Below are positions 42,978 to 52,348 of a stretch of DNA of 64,000 nt, in pieces. This DNA comes from an uncultured Ardenticatenia bacterium (GTDB lineage Bacteria > Chloroflexota > Anaerolineae > 4572-78 > NAK82). The stretch lies in assembly GCA_937127125.1 (NCBI GenBank), contig CAKZLO010000035.1, positions 124,001 through 188,000 of the forward strand, read 5' to 3'. The notes under the pieces are model-generated. The model was not told where the DNA came from. It was given only the letters and a program-made list of their open reading frames with translations, and searched no databases. Made by a program: the position numbers and the translations under genes. Position 1 is the stretch's first letter; each line of letters begins with the position of its first letter.

Positions 42978-43627
42978 TTTTTCGCCGCCTCCCCAATTTG
43001 CAGCAGGCGCTGCAGGCGTTCCCAAATGCACTGCTGGACCTGATAAATGGGCTGCGTAGCATCAACTACCAACCAGCGCTGTGGTTCGGCCTGCGCCATA
43101 TGGAGGTACCCCTCTCTCACGCGCTGGTAGAACTCGACTGGCTGCAGATCCAGACGGTTACGCTCCCCTTGCTGGGCAGCAAAAGCAGCTTGCTTGCGCG
43201 CCAGACCTGCTTCAACAGGCAGATCAAGATAGACCGTGAGATGTGGCATCAGACCTCCAGTGACAAAGTGGGTAACTTGGCACACCCAGCCCAGATCCAG
43301 CTGGCGACCATACCCCTGGTAGGCAATGCTCGAATCGGCAAAGCGATCACACAGTACTGTGCCACCGCGTTCCAGATGAGGGCGGATCACCTGGCGCACC
43401 AGTTGGGCACGCGAGGCTGAGTACAACAGAAATTCGGTCAGCGCAGTCATCTCTGTGTTGCGCACGTCGTGCAATATGGAACGAATCTGATCACCGATTG
43501 CAGTACCGCCCGGCTCACGCGTCAGCAACACATCGTGATGCACAGCGCGCAGCTGCTCTGCCAGCTTGACTATCTGTGTGCTCTTGCCGCTGCCATCCAA
43601 ACCTTCGAAGGAAATAAACAAGCCCAT
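42974..43627 (-). CDS. tmk: Thymidylate kinase
   Basis: 217 residues. P-loop FEGLDGSGKSTQIVKLAEQL, the dTMP-binding DR motif CDRFADSSIAYQGYGR, and the LID region RKQAAFAAQQGERNRLDLQ. It phosphorylates dTMP to dTDP. It begins 14 bases after the AAA-R3H gene stop and overlaps darA by four bases, so the three are one transcript. Confidence 0.95.
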   Translation of the reverse strand: MGLFISFEGLDGSGKSTQIVKLAEQLRAVHHDVLLTREPGGTAIGDQIRSILHDVRNTEMTALTEFLLYSASRAQLVRQVIRPHLERGGTVLCDRFADSSIAYQGYGRQLDLGWVCQVTHFVTGGLMPHLTVYLDLPVEAGLARKQAAFAAQQGERNRLDLQPVEFYQRVREGYLHMAQAEPQRWLVVDATQPIYQVQQCIWERLQRLLQIGEAAKK

Positions 43628-43641
43628 ACCGCCTCATCGCC

Positions 43642-45231
43642 TCATCCCTGGTAAATCCGCACTCGACGTTGCGGTTCACGTCCGTAACTGTGCGAGACCA
43701 GGTTGAACTGGCGCGCCATCTCGTGCTGGAAACGGCGTATCCGAGCACTCTGAGGCGAAAGGTCTACAGCGCGTGCCCCCTCCAACACCTTGCGGATAGC
43801 CTCCTGAGTCTCACGCATCGCGATGGCGAATGTATCCACCTCTTTGTCGCTCAGGTTGAAGATATCGATGAGACTGGATTGCATCTGGGTGACCGTGTTG
43901 GAACGCAGCACATAGACCGGCACACCAAGACTTTCGGCATCAGCCACTGCCTGTACCCGTTTGCGATAATGCGCCTTGAGTGTAATGACCACATCAGCCT
44001 GATGAACGTCATCCACAACTCGGATGGGGAGCTGTAACCCAGCGGCTGCTTGCTGGAGACGTGTCTGGCTGATGCCATAGGGGAATATACGCACCGCCTC
44101 CCGTGGCGGTGGCAACGATCCCTGAGACTGAGTCTCGGAAGCGCCCAGCTCCATTGGAGCACGCTCGTGCACGCTGAAAGGAAGACCAACAGATGCAGGA
44201 ATGGAAAGCCTTGGGATCACAGCCGGCTCGATGTGGATCACGCCGCTTTCATCTCGATAACGTATCTCTCCCTGAGGTGTCCGCCCACGCAGGAAGTCAT
44301 CCACTGCCTGAGCAACGTTATGATATACGACTAGCTTCCAGCGATATTGGATTTCCACCAACACGTCGAAAGTGGGTGGGGCCTTGCGTTCGAGCACAGT
44401 TTTCTGCGTTCCACGCCGTCGTGCCTCTTCGTCGGACAACGTTACCGACTCAATACCACCCACCAAATCGCACAAGGTGGGGTTCATCAGCAAATTGTCG
44501 AGCGATCCACCGTGTGCTGTGCCTACCAGCTGCACTCCACGTTCTGCGATTGTGCGAGCAGCTTCCGCCTCCAGCTCGCGCCCGATCTCGTCAATAACGA
44601 TGACCTCCGGCATATGGTTCTCGACCGCCTCGATCATCACCTCGTGTTGGAGCATAGGGGTTGCTACCTGCATACGACGCGCCCGCCCGATACCAGGATG
44701 TGGTATATCACCGTCGCCAGCAATTTCGTTGGAGGTGTCTACGACGATGACCCGCTTGGTTTCGGCAAGCACACGCGCTGCCTCGCGGAGCAAAGTTGTC
44801 TTACCCACTCCTGGTCGTCCCAGCAGCAAAATATTCTTCCCCGACTCGACGATGTCCTGAATAATATCAATTGTACCGTAGACAGCGCGGCCCACCCGGC
44901 AGGTAAGCCCGACAATGCGCCCTTGGCGGTTGCGGATCGCCGAAATGCGATGCAATGTGCGCTCTATGCCAGCCCGATTGTCCTCCGTGAATTGGCCGAT
45001 GCGCTGTACGACGTAGTCGATATCCTCGTGCGTAACCTCCTGATCCGCCAAAGGCACCTCCTTGTCGGTGAAACGCGCCTCAGGAAGCCGCCCCAAATCC
45101 AGCACGATCTCGATCAGATCATCACCACGATCGAGCGCCCTCAGCGCCTCTTTCACACGAGGCGGAAGTACCTCTAGCAAAGCGGCCAGATCATCTGTGA
45201 TTCTTAATTGATTGCCTGGTTTGTTCGTCAT
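43642..45231 (-). CDS. AAA ATPase with C-terminal R3H domain
   Basis: About 529 residues. The ATPase resembles SpoIIIAA/stage III sporulation ATPases: Walker A GRPGVGKTTLLREAARVL (138-155), then VIVVDTSNEIAGDGDIPHPG and VIVIDEIGRELEAEAARTI for Walker B, and GTAHGGSLDNLLMNPTL as sensor. The end, SARIRRFQHEMARQFNLVSHSYGREPQRRVRIYQ (about 492-528), is an R3H single-strand nucleic acid domain. Such proteins are widespread in cyanobacteria and Chloroflexota. The role is unproven, but RNA or DNA binding in translation or chromosome work is likely. ATG 45231 is chosen because the longer frame enters the GNAT gene. Confidence 0.85.
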   Translation of the reverse strand: MTNKPGNQLRITDDLAALLEVLPPRVKEALRALDRGDDLIEIVLDLGRLPEARFTDKEVPLADQEVTHEDIDYVVQRIGQFTEDNRAGIERTLHRISAIRNRQGRIVGLTCRVGRAVYGTIDIIQDIVESGKNILLLGRPGVGKTTLLREAARVLAETKRVIVVDTSNEIAGDGDIPHPGIGRARRMQVATPMLQHEVMIEAVENHMPEVIVIDEIGRELEAEAARTIAERGVQLVGTAHGGSLDNLLMNPTLCDLVGGIESVTLSDEEARRRGTQKTVLERKAPPTFDVLVEIQYRWKLVVYHNVAQAVDDFLRGRTPQGEIRYRDESGVIHIEPAVIPRLSIPASVGLPFSVHERAPMELGASETQSQGSLPPPREAVRIFPYGISQTRLQQAAAGLQLPIRVVDDVHQADVVITLKAHYRKRVQAVADAESLGVPVYVLRSNTVTQMQSSLIDIFNLSDKEVDTFAIAMRETQEAIRKVLEGARAVDLSPQSARIRRFQHEMARQFNLVSHSYGREPQRRVRIYQG

Positions 45232-45242
45232 AACCCTGTATT

Positions 45243-46247
45243 CTACTCGATCATTACAAAATGATATTTTACTGTCGGCGCTGCTTGCTCTGCTTTGCCA
45301 TTCAGCGCAGCCACAGGATGAAGTGCCGGTTCGCGTGCCCAAATCGTACAGTGTTTGACCACAAGCGTCTGACTTGCCACAGGGACAAAGCCATAATCAG
45401 CTAGCGCTGCCGCTAGACCCGCCTCATACGTACGCACCGCCCAGAAAATCTTCTTGCCTCCTGCTTCCCCCGCGATGGTCACCAACACCGCAGATATCAG
45501 AGCATCGAGCTGGTTGAGCTCATCGGGGTGAAACAGCAAGCGTACCCAATGAGCGATCGGGGAGGAACGCACCTGAAGCGCAGCACGAATTTCCCCCGCT
45601 TGTTCCCAGACATAGCCACGTCGCGACTGATAGGTCAACCAGCGCCGACGTGGCAGTTCCCATTCTCCCTGACCGGAGCCCTCTGCCGTCTGAACCACTC
45701 GCGGAGTCGCTGCAGAGTACAACTGCTGCAAAGCCCAGCTGTCGCGCTCATGTTGTGGCCGCAGCACGAACGATGACGCGTTAGGTAGCTTTGAGCGGTC
45801 AGTGCAACAATATACGATCTCATGAGCGTACGCGACAAAGCCCGCGTGGCGAAAGATCTGGTATTCCTCCCCCTCGCCCGGCAGACCTGCATATAAGCGC
45901 TGACCACCTTGTTCGCCAGCTTGAACGGCCAAGTGGTTCAATAATCGCTGCCATATCGCGTGGGCGCCGCTACCGGTCGCAAGCGATGGTGCCATGAAGG
46001 TGATGACATACTCATTGCGACCAGAGCGTTGCCGCATTTGAGCGAGTCCGTAGCCACCGCCGTTCTCTTCCTTCTGATCTACGATGCAAGTACGCGTTCC
46101 ATCGCGTGCCGGCAGCAGATGGGACATGAGCGCCATGCTCAACGGAGAGTGTGGTCGCGCCAAGTGGGCTTCCAGGTCTAACGGCACCCCTACGCGCTGG
46201 AGACGCGCCACCAGGGCAACATCCCATAGCCGGAACAGTCGTATCAC
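45243..46247 (-). CDS. GNAT-like N-acetyltransferase domain protein
   Basis: 334 residues. The N-terminal half has HSPLSMALMSHLLPARDGTRT and the segment VITFMAPSLATGSGAHAIWQRLL that fits a GNAT motif A region; a second GNAT-like half follows, with GYVWEQAGEIRAALQV. Sequence similarity is weak, so I call it GNAT-like. A GTG at 46247 starts the frame; no clear ribosome site. It lies 11 bases upstream of the AAA-R3H gene. This GNAT-AAA-R3H arrangement fits a conserved Chloroflexota pair, and the function of the acetyl donor or target is unknown. Confidence 0.65.
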   Translation of the reverse strand: MIRLFRLWDVALVARLQRVGVPLDLEAHLARPHSPLSMALMSHLLPARDGTRTCIVDQKEENGGGYGLAQMRQRSGRNEYVITFMAPSLATGSGAHAIWQRLLNHLAVQAGEQGGQRLYAGLPGEGEEYQIFRHAGFVAYAHEIVYCCTDRSKLPNASSFVLRPQHERDSWALQQLYSAATPRVVQTAEGSGQGEWELPRRRWLTYQSRRGYVWEQAGEIRAALQVRSSPIAHWVRLLFHPDELNQLDALISAVLVTIAGEAGGKKIFWAVRTYEAGLAAALADYGFVPVASQTLVVKHCTIWAREPALHPVAALNGKAEQAAPTVKYHFVMIE

Positions 46248-46564
46248 CTTACAAGCCTTGCGCCGTGCGCTATCTCCTACCCCTTATACTATTACCAATT
46301 CTGATTTTCTTCTATAATATGATACTCGTAACTTTGCCTTTGCGCAACCATCGATAAGAAGAGAGACCCCGTTCGCCAGACACATGCCTATGATGGCTAG
46401 AACACCACGAGATAGCAAGAGCAGTGCCCGCGCGTATTCCGCTGGAGGTTGAAAGTGAAGTATTGTTTAAGGAGGCGAACGCTACGAAGGAAATACTACA
46501 GAGAAACTACAAAAGTTAATGATAATTTCAGAGACAAAGAACAAAGTCCAGCTCGTCGCCTTCG
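46248..46564. other. Gene-free stretch around the GNAT start
   Basis: 317 bases with no supported gene. A TATAAT (46313-46318) lies on the plus strand, without a good -35 box and with no gene following. The promoter of the minus-strand GNAT gene must be in this region, but I cannot pick one with confidence. Confidence 0.3.
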
Positions 46565-48433
46565 TCACCGGCTGGGGAATAACGTCGACTTTGCTGTGAC
46601 CTCAACGATGACCCCTCCAACTGGCGACCCCGATTCTGCAACTGGAAGGGTTTGGAACCATATATCATCTATGTACAGATTGCTGATGCCTGACGAATCG
46701 GTCTCGACACGCAATTGGAGCTCAGCCGTTCTTCCACGGTAAGCACTGAGATCGACTATGCGTTGAACCCATCCGCCTGTGTTGCGTGTGGCGCACAGGT
46801 AGTATGATTCGATTACTCTCCCATCCACAATGAGGCTGCTCCGATCAGCGCCACACGTATCAGCGGAATTGATCCAGTACCAGTACGTCAGCTGCGGACG
46901 GTCTACGGGCACCGTAACCTCTTGCTGAATGTAGGACACCTCGTCATTATCACCGCCCAGCCATACTGCCCAGCTGCCATTGTGTGGCGCCACGGTGAGG
47001 TGTGATCGATCCAGTACTATCCGCCATCCTTGCTGGGAGAACTCGGACCAAGCCGTTGGACCATCCTCAAACCCTCCGTTAGCTGGAACGGTGAGGGCAG
47101 GCGGCTGAGGCTGTGGTTCTGGCTGAGGCGGCTGGGCACCACCATAACGTGCTACAAATGGTAGGAAGATCTTCTTTGAATCATCAGCCTGGGAACTATC
47201 CGTCGTACCCTGCCCATACTCAATATAGCTGGCATCTTCACCTACCAGTGAGACACCATACTTGATGCGCATCATGCCATTTTCGCCCCAACGCATCCCC
47301 CAGGAATTGCGCAAATACCAGACGCCTTGACTGTCGTCCCAGCCGACCAGCACAACGGCATGGTTGGTACCATAGGGACATTGGTTCCTTTCATCCGTCT
47401 GGAAGATGCCACCTGTGTAGTTGGCGAATGCATTGCCCACGCACACTCCCGCCGTCACTGGTCCGTGATTGTAAATAGCCTGTTTGAGCGCCAATACGGA
47501 CGGCATGCCGTACCCCGCCACTAACCCCCATGAGAAGATCCTCTCATGGTGCGGATGCGGGGCACCACAAGCTATCTTCTGCGCACGATAGGGAAAATCT
47601 TGCTCATAAACAGCACCAGCTTCCGTCTCACCTGGTGGTATTTCGTTGTAATGATAGTCGTGCGCCCAGAAACCGCCGGTACATCCCCAACCTCGAGTGT
47701 TACAGGATAGTAAATATTGCTCCGAAAGATCACGTTCAACACCATCGTGGATCTTGATGGCTGCCTCAAGCACTCCTGTGGTGGCAAAAGCCCAACAACT
47801 CCCACATGGGCCTTGGTCCTTGATAGGTGTACATTTACCTTGCTCGCACCAATTGAAGTGGGTCGGGAGGCCCAACGCTGTTACGTCGGCAACTGCTATT
47901 TCAACCGTTGGTGTTGGAGAGGGTTGAGGGGGAGGGGTAGGAAAGTTTGCACCTGTAAAGGGACCAACCGTCCGGACAACAACTGAGAAGGTACTCAACG
48001 GTGATGCTGTACTCTCCCACGGACGACGCAAGGCCAGCGCCAGCTCTGTCTCGCCCTCAGCTATGGCAGCAAAGCGCAATACTTGCCGAGCGGAGCTGCC
48101 CGGCACTTCTGAGAATACCTCGAACTCTGGCATGCCATCTTGTTTTTGTACAATGAGCGAGAGATCAGCACGCACCACCTCCCACAAATAGCCGGTTGAC
48201 GGGTTGGCTGGCAGCCGAACCACCAACAGTGTATCCTCATCGAGGATTACCTCACTACCATTGTCAGTGATGGTCAGAACGATTTCATTGCTTGGCGCGC
48301 TTCGTGCCGGGGAAACAGTTACGACACTATACACTGCCAGAGGCACAGCTAATAGGACAAACACCAGCCACAGAGAAGCCCAGCTATGCCTCTGATACCA
48401 TTCCCACCTTGCCACTTTCCAGGCCCCCTCCAT
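46565..48433 (-). CDS. Papain-family protease with a chagasin-type inhibitor domain
   Basis: About 622 residues from ATG 48433 (GAGGGG site just upstream; a longer start up to 48610 is possible). One N-terminal membrane segment or signal (SLWLVFVLLAVPLAVYS, about 20-36) is followed by an I42 chagasin-like domain: NPSTGYLW (77-84) and RRPW (136-139), the two inhibitor loops that normally plug papain active sites. A Pro/Thr linker leads to the C1A protease: Gln207, Cys213 in CGSCWAF, His358 in TNHAVVLVGW, Asn376 in RNSWG, with SCNTRGWGCTGG. No I29 propeptide is present. A C-terminal beta-sandwich (NGGFEDGP to YIDDIWFQT) could bind carbohydrate or protein. It is exported and possibly self-inhibited. 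Confidence 0.9.
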   Translation of the reverse strand: MEGAWKVARWEWYQRHSWASLWLVFVLLAVPLAVYSVVTVSPARSAPSNEIVLTITDNGSEVILDEDTLLVVRLPANPSTGYLWEVVRADLSLIVQKQDGMPEFEVFSEVPGSSARQVLRFAAIAEGETELALALRRPWESTASPLSTFSVVVRTVGPFTGANFPTPPPQPSPTPTVEIAVADVTALGLPTHFNWCEQGKCTPIKDQGPCGSCWAFATTGVLEAAIKIHDGVERDLSEQYLLSCNTRGWGCTGGFWAHDYHYNEIPPGETEAGAVYEQDFPYRAQKIACGAPHPHHERIFSWGLVAGYGMPSVLALKQAIYNHGPVTAGVCVGNAFANYTGGIFQTDERNQCPYGTNHAVVLVGWDDSQGVWYLRNSWGMRWGENGMMRIKYGVSLVGEDASYIEYGQGTTDSSQADDSKKIFLPFVARYGGAQPPQPEPQPQPPALTVPANGGFEDGPTAWSEFSQQGWRIVLDRSHLTVAPHNGSWAVWLGGDNDEVSYIQQEVTVPVDRPQLTYWYWINSADTCGADRSSLIVDGRVIESYYLCATRNTGGWVQRIVDLSAYRGRTAELQLRVETDSSGISNLYIDDIWFQTLPVAESGSPVGGVIVEVTAKSTLFPSR

Positions 48434-49220
48434 AATCCCCTCAACTACATTCAGCATAACAGGGGGGTGAGCAGGTCTCAATGGGAATCGTGTCATAGGA
48501 ATCCGGTACCATATGGGCAAGGTGCACTCCACGGGCCCGAAGTAGGAAGGAAAGGGCATAATTAGAGGGGATCCAGTTGGGTCATGATTAGAGCAAGTGT
48601 TCAGAGACAATCAGGGAACTGCTGCTCAGCAATTGGTCGAAAGCTCAACACAGTCAATCGCTTGTTCCCTGCACTGAGGGATGTCCAAGAGCCAACCCTT
48701 ACAGGCATCCACGGCGCAAGTACACTGAGGAAACCAATAGGTCTATCGGAACTTACATGGTTGGATAGATATAGGCTATCATAGAGGGCGGAAATCAAAC
48801 GAAATGCAACAAGTATGGCAACCTCCCAGCTCATAACTATTTGCCAGGAAGGCGTACCGCAGCATAGGGGCAACACACGCACATCATAGCGTGGAAGAGA
48901 AGGCGATTGACACACAGCACGCAACGGGCCGTTCTGCCCTTCGATCGATTTGAAGCCAACAGGAAGGGTTGTGATCGGAAGCGTAAGTTATTGCATAATA
49001 GCCCGCGTGAAACATGACACACATCTGCCGGATCGAGTTGACAAGCCACCACTGGTTGAGGCATCACTGGCAGAAGCCGTCGGGTGCCCACTTATTAGCG
49101 CTATCACTGATGAAGAGCGAGCACTATTCTCGTGCAACGACTAGCTCGAGAGCAAAGTGAACAGCAGACCCATGGAATGGTAATGTGCGGGGATCATTCT
49201 CGTCATCAGAGGGATCCAGC
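48434..49220. other. Gene-free stretch
   Basis: About 790 bases. Frames here lack ribosome sites and family resemblance; the longer N-terminal extension of the protease gene (to 48610) is the only possible coding content. No repeat or RNA gene was recognised. Confidence 0.3.
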
Positions 49221-49604
49221 GTGATCGAAATTATCCGAGAGTTTCTTGTTAAGGAGACAGCCCGCGGGCAGTTGGAGCTGATATATGGTCCCGGTGGGGC
49301 GTGGAGCAGGACTTTTGCCCAGTGCCCAGGCTTTCGCGGTACCATCCTTCTACGCGACTTGAGGGATCCACGACGGTATCTAGTGATCGAGATCTGGGAC
49401 ACAGAGGATCAGCGCGAGCAGGCGCTGGCCGAACGCCAAGCCGAGTACTCTGACCTTGAGACTGCCTTCGCCAGGTGGACCGAATCCATAACTGAGTTGG
49501 GCAGTTTCAGGGTACTCGCCGAAGCGACTGTTCGTCCTCGCGGCAGAGCTGGTCGACCTGGCGCCGGGGAGGTGGGCCGAAAGAGCCGCCGGATAACAAA
49601 GTGA
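49221..49604 (+). CDS. Antibiotic biosynthesis monooxygenase-like (ABM) protein
   Basis: 127 residues; GTG 49221 follows an AGAGGGATC ribosome-like site. The pattern EIIREFLVKETARGQLELIY, then FAQCPGFRGTILLRDLRDPRRY and LVIEIWDTEDQREQAL fits the ABM/dimeric alpha-beta barrel fold: strand, helix, CPGF, strand, and a W residue in the IEIWD strand. The basic C-terminal tail (RPRGRAGRPG) is unusual. Members include mono-oxygenases and heme-related enzymes as well as structural dimers. Activity cannot be told from the sequence. Confidence 0.62.
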   Translation: MIEIIREFLVKETARGQLELIYGPGGAWSRTFAQCPGFRGTILLRDLRDPRRYLVIEIWDTEDQREQALAERQAEYSDLETAFARWTESITELGSFRVLAEATVRPRGRAGRPGAGEVGRKSRRITK

Positions 49605-49959
49605 TACGAGCTTCACGGACGATCAGCAGCTACCTGCACACCACACAATCTGCTCGCGTGCCAGCGCGCTTAATTGCGGCAAAATACATTTGCTCGGGAG
49701 CAGTTCGTGGATTTACAATAAGAGTTGAGTGCGGGCCGCGCTCGATGGGTTATCGGGCCTTGTGAAACGTCTTGGATGGTCCTAGATCTGTACAATCGAT
49801 TGGATTTGCATTTGGGTTCTCAATCGCTGTTCACATACTTCACGTCGTAGGGTGTGCACTGCACGGTGCGTCGTAGATTGGCACAGTGTCATCGGATTGG
49901 TCCTTGTGATCATTGGATTGAAAACGTACTCCTAGAACGCTGTAGATGTCAAGGTGAAC
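49605..49959. other. Gene-free stretch
   Basis: 355 bases between the ABM-like gene and the HD-GYP gene. No supported gene, repeat or clear promoter. Confidence 0.3.
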
Positions 49960-51495
49960 ATGCCGAACAAGTGCAGCCAAGAACCCTCATACCCTCCGTC
50001 TACCCCAGACTCTCCCGAGGAGATGTGGCGACGCTATGAGTTTATTGCCAATACCTCGCGCGACTTTCTCACTTTGATCAACGCTGAATACCGATATGAA
50101 GCGGCGAATCGGGCATATTGCGCCGCGCATTGCAGGAAGCCAGAAGAGATCATTGGTAAGAAAGTTGCCGAAGTCTGGGGAGAGGAGCGCTTTGTCCGCT
50201 ACGTCAAACCCTCACTCGATGAGTGTTTCTCTGGCCGCGAGGTCAATTACCAAGGATGGTTCGAGTTTTCCACCCTTGGTGTGCGTTACATGGACGTTAT
50301 GTATTACCCGTATCGTGACACTTCCGGAAAAGTCACCCACGCAGTAGTGGTGTCCCGCGATGTCACTGCCTTCAAGCTGGCGCAAGATGAAGCACAGCGT
50401 CAATTACAGCGTCTGCACACGATTCACAGTTTTGAGACTGCGTTGATGACAAATATGGAGGTAGATAGCGTTATTCAGACAATTCTTGACCATGCAATTT
50501 CCCAACTAGGGGCTGCAGCTGCTAACGTCTGGCTTTACGAACCAGACTCGCAAACTCTGCACTTTGTGGCAGGCCGCGGATTCGCAACTTCGTCCACCGA
50601 GCGCTCTGTACTTCGTCTAGGGGAGGGATATGTCGGGCGCGCTGCTCTTGAGGGCCAAATCGTCAAAGCAAGTCCTCCGCTCAGTGAGTGGCTAGGTGCG
50701 GAATCGAATGTCGCCTCATCCAATGACACACTCACGTACTACAGTATCCCCTTGTTGGCAAGGGAGCAGCTGCGCGGTGTACTAGAGTTGTTTGGTCGCC
50801 AGATGCCACAACCCGATGCAGAGTATTTGCGTTTCCTGGATACCTTAGCTGGTCAAGCAGCTATTGCACTGGACAATGCCCAGCTCCTCCGCGACCTACA
50901 GCTGGCTCATCAGGAACTGATTGCAGCTTATGACGCTACGTTGGAAAGTTGGGTACGCACACTGGACCTACGCGACCACGAGACAGAAGGTCACACGCAA
51001 CGTGTTGCCAGCATGACCGTATCGTTGGCCAGATTGATGGGGTTTGAGGAGCCCCTGTTGACGCATGTGCGCCGGGGTGCCCTGCTGCACGACATCGGCA
51101 AGATAGCCATCCCAGACTCAATCTTGCTCAAACCGGGACCACTTACCGAAGAAGAGCAACGCATTATGCGCAAGCATCCCGAATATGCCTATGAGCTACT
51201 CTCGCGCTTTGCCTTTCTGAAACCCGCTCTGGACATCCCTTACTGCCATCACGAACGGTGGGACGGAACAGGTTATCCACGTGGATTGAAAGGCGAGGAG
51301 ATCCCGCTCTCAGCACGAATCTTCACAGTCGTAGACGTGTGGGATGCCCTTCGTTCGGATCGTCCCTATCGCGCTGCATTACCTTGGGAGGAGGCTTATG
51401 CACTCATACAGAAGCTTTCAGGAACACACTTCGACCCCGCTGTGGCGGAAATGTTCTTAAAATGGTTGAACGGACACAACCATCCCCAAGAATGA
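49960..51495 (+). CDS. PAS-GAF-HD-GYP protein (c-di-GMP phosphodiesterase type)
   Basis: About 511 residues; ATG 49960 with AAGGTGA. PAS domain (about 30-140, EMWRRYEFIANTSRDF to FSTLGVRYMDVMYY), GAF (about 160-310, ending in DTLAGQAAIALDNAQL), and HD-GYP (about 335-505): ETEGHTQRVASM, LLHDIGKIAIPDSIL, then CHHERWDGTGYPRGLKGEEIP and VVDVWDALRSDRPYR. The HD and GYP signatures are intact, so c-di-GMP hydrolysis is expected. Two sensor domains suggest control by a small molecule or redox. The Hpt gene follows by 76 bases. Confidence 0.92.
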   Translation: MPNKCSQEPSYPPSTPDSPEEMWRRYEFIANTSRDFLTLINAEYRYEAANRAYCAAHCRKPEEIIGKKVAEVWGEERFVRYVKPSLDECFSGREVNYQGWFEFSTLGVRYMDVMYYPYRDTSGKVTHAVVVSRDVTAFKLAQDEAQRQLQRLHTIHSFETALMTNMEVDSVIQTILDHAISQLGAAAANVWLYEPDSQTLHFVAGRGFATSSTERSVLRLGEGYVGRAALEGQIVKASPPLSEWLGAESNVASSNDTLTYYSIPLLAREQLRGVLELFGRQMPQPDAEYLRFLDTLAGQAAIALDNAQLLRDLQLAHQELIAAYDATLESWVRTLDLRDHETEGHTQRVASMTVSLARLMGFEEPLLTHVRRGALLHDIGKIAIPDSILLKPGPLTEEEQRIMRKHPEYAYELLSRFAFLKPALDIPYCHHERWDGTGYPRGLKGEEIPLSARIFTVVDVWDALRSDRPYRAALPWEEAYALIQKLSGTHFDPAVAEMFLKWLNGHNHPQE

Positions 51496-51571
51496 GGCAC
51501 ATCTGGCAGATGGCAAAGCGTTCGATGTTATGAGAGACTCCTTCACATTGTAGCTGGGAGGAACAGAGTAC

Positions 51572-51931
51572 ATGGCACGAAATTATGTCAATGATAGAGA
51601 CGCACTGCCAATTTGGGATCGCGCTGCAGCGCTTGGACGCCTGGGCGGAGATACACAGCTGCTTTCGGAACTGATGGAAATGCTACTCGATCAGATTGCT
51701 GAGGGCATTACCTCTCTCGCGGAAGCAATTGCTCGCGAACAGGCGCACGAGGTGGAACAGATTGCCCATAGCCTAAAAGGCGCCTCTGCTAACATGGGTG
51801 CCGAACGTTTCAGGGAATGTGCCTCCCAACTGGAGCAAATCGGTCGTAGTGGAAACCTGACTGGCGCTTCTGATGTGCTGGCCAGGCTCCAGGAAGAAGC
51901 CCAAGTCCTGCGTCAGGCATTTCGCTCTTAG
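51572..51931 (+). CDS. Hpt domain phosphotransfer protein
   Basis: 119 residues, a single four-helix Hpt domain. The phosphohistidine is His66 in IAHSLKGASANMGAERF, and the preceding helix LLSELMEMLLDQI packs as in other Hpt proteins. GGGAGG precedes the ATG. It passes phosphate between a hybrid kinase and a response regulator. The likely partners are the receiver-only regulator (51959) and the REC-PAS-kinase (52349), which face it on the other strand. Confidence 0.88.
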   Translation: MARNYVNDRDALPIWDRAAALGRLGGDTQLLSELMEMLLDQIAEGITSLAEAIAREQAHEVEQIAHSLKGASANMGAERFRECASQLEQIGRSGNLTGASDVLARLQEEAQVLRQAFRS

Positions 51932-51958
51932 TGACGCGCTTGGAGAGGACACTTTCTT

Positions 51959-52327
51959 CTAGCTTACCGCACGTGATGCAATCGCCTCGTTGATTTCACG
52001 GATCAGGTCAGCCACTACCACTGGCTTAGCCAAACAGATTACACCATAAGCGGCGGCCTGAGCCATATATCCAAGCCCCACATACCCTGTCAACCCTATG
52101 ATCGGGACGTCCGGAGTTACTTTCTTCAGCACTCGAATTGTCTGTATGCCGTCCAACCCTGGCATAAGCATGTCAAGGAGGTAAAGATCAAATGGTTGCT
52201 CGACAGCCGCCACTACCGCATCTGCACCGTTGTCTACAGCTGTGACCATAAAGCCGGCATTCGTGAGCTCCTCCTCCAAGAAGCTACGTACATCTGGATC
52301 ATCCTCAGCGATTAGTATTCTCGGCAT
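51959..52327 (-). CDS. Single-domain response regulator
   Basis: 122 residues, receiver only: ILIAEDDPDVRSFLEEEL gives the acidic pair, LYLLDMLMPGLDG the phosphorylated Asp52, and VICLAKPV the conserved Lys. No output domain, so it acts as an intermediate in a phosphorelay (CheY/Spo0F-like) or by protein contact. It starts 21 bases after the kinase gene with CAGGAGG upstream of its ATG. Confidence 0.92.
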   Translation of the reverse strand: MPRILIAEDDPDVRSFLEEELTNAGFMVTAVDNGADAVVAAVEQPFDLYLLDMLMPGLDGIQTIRVLKKVTPDVPIIGLTGYVGLGYMAQAAAYGVICLAKPVVVADLIREINEAIASRAVS

Positions 52328-52348
52328 CGATGGCCTCCTGAGACAACT

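Noticed and set aside
44347-45177. 276-codon plus-strand frame inside the AAA-R3H gene
   Set aside because: It is an antisense shadow of a recognised ATPase with Walker and R3H motifs; no protein family is seen in it.
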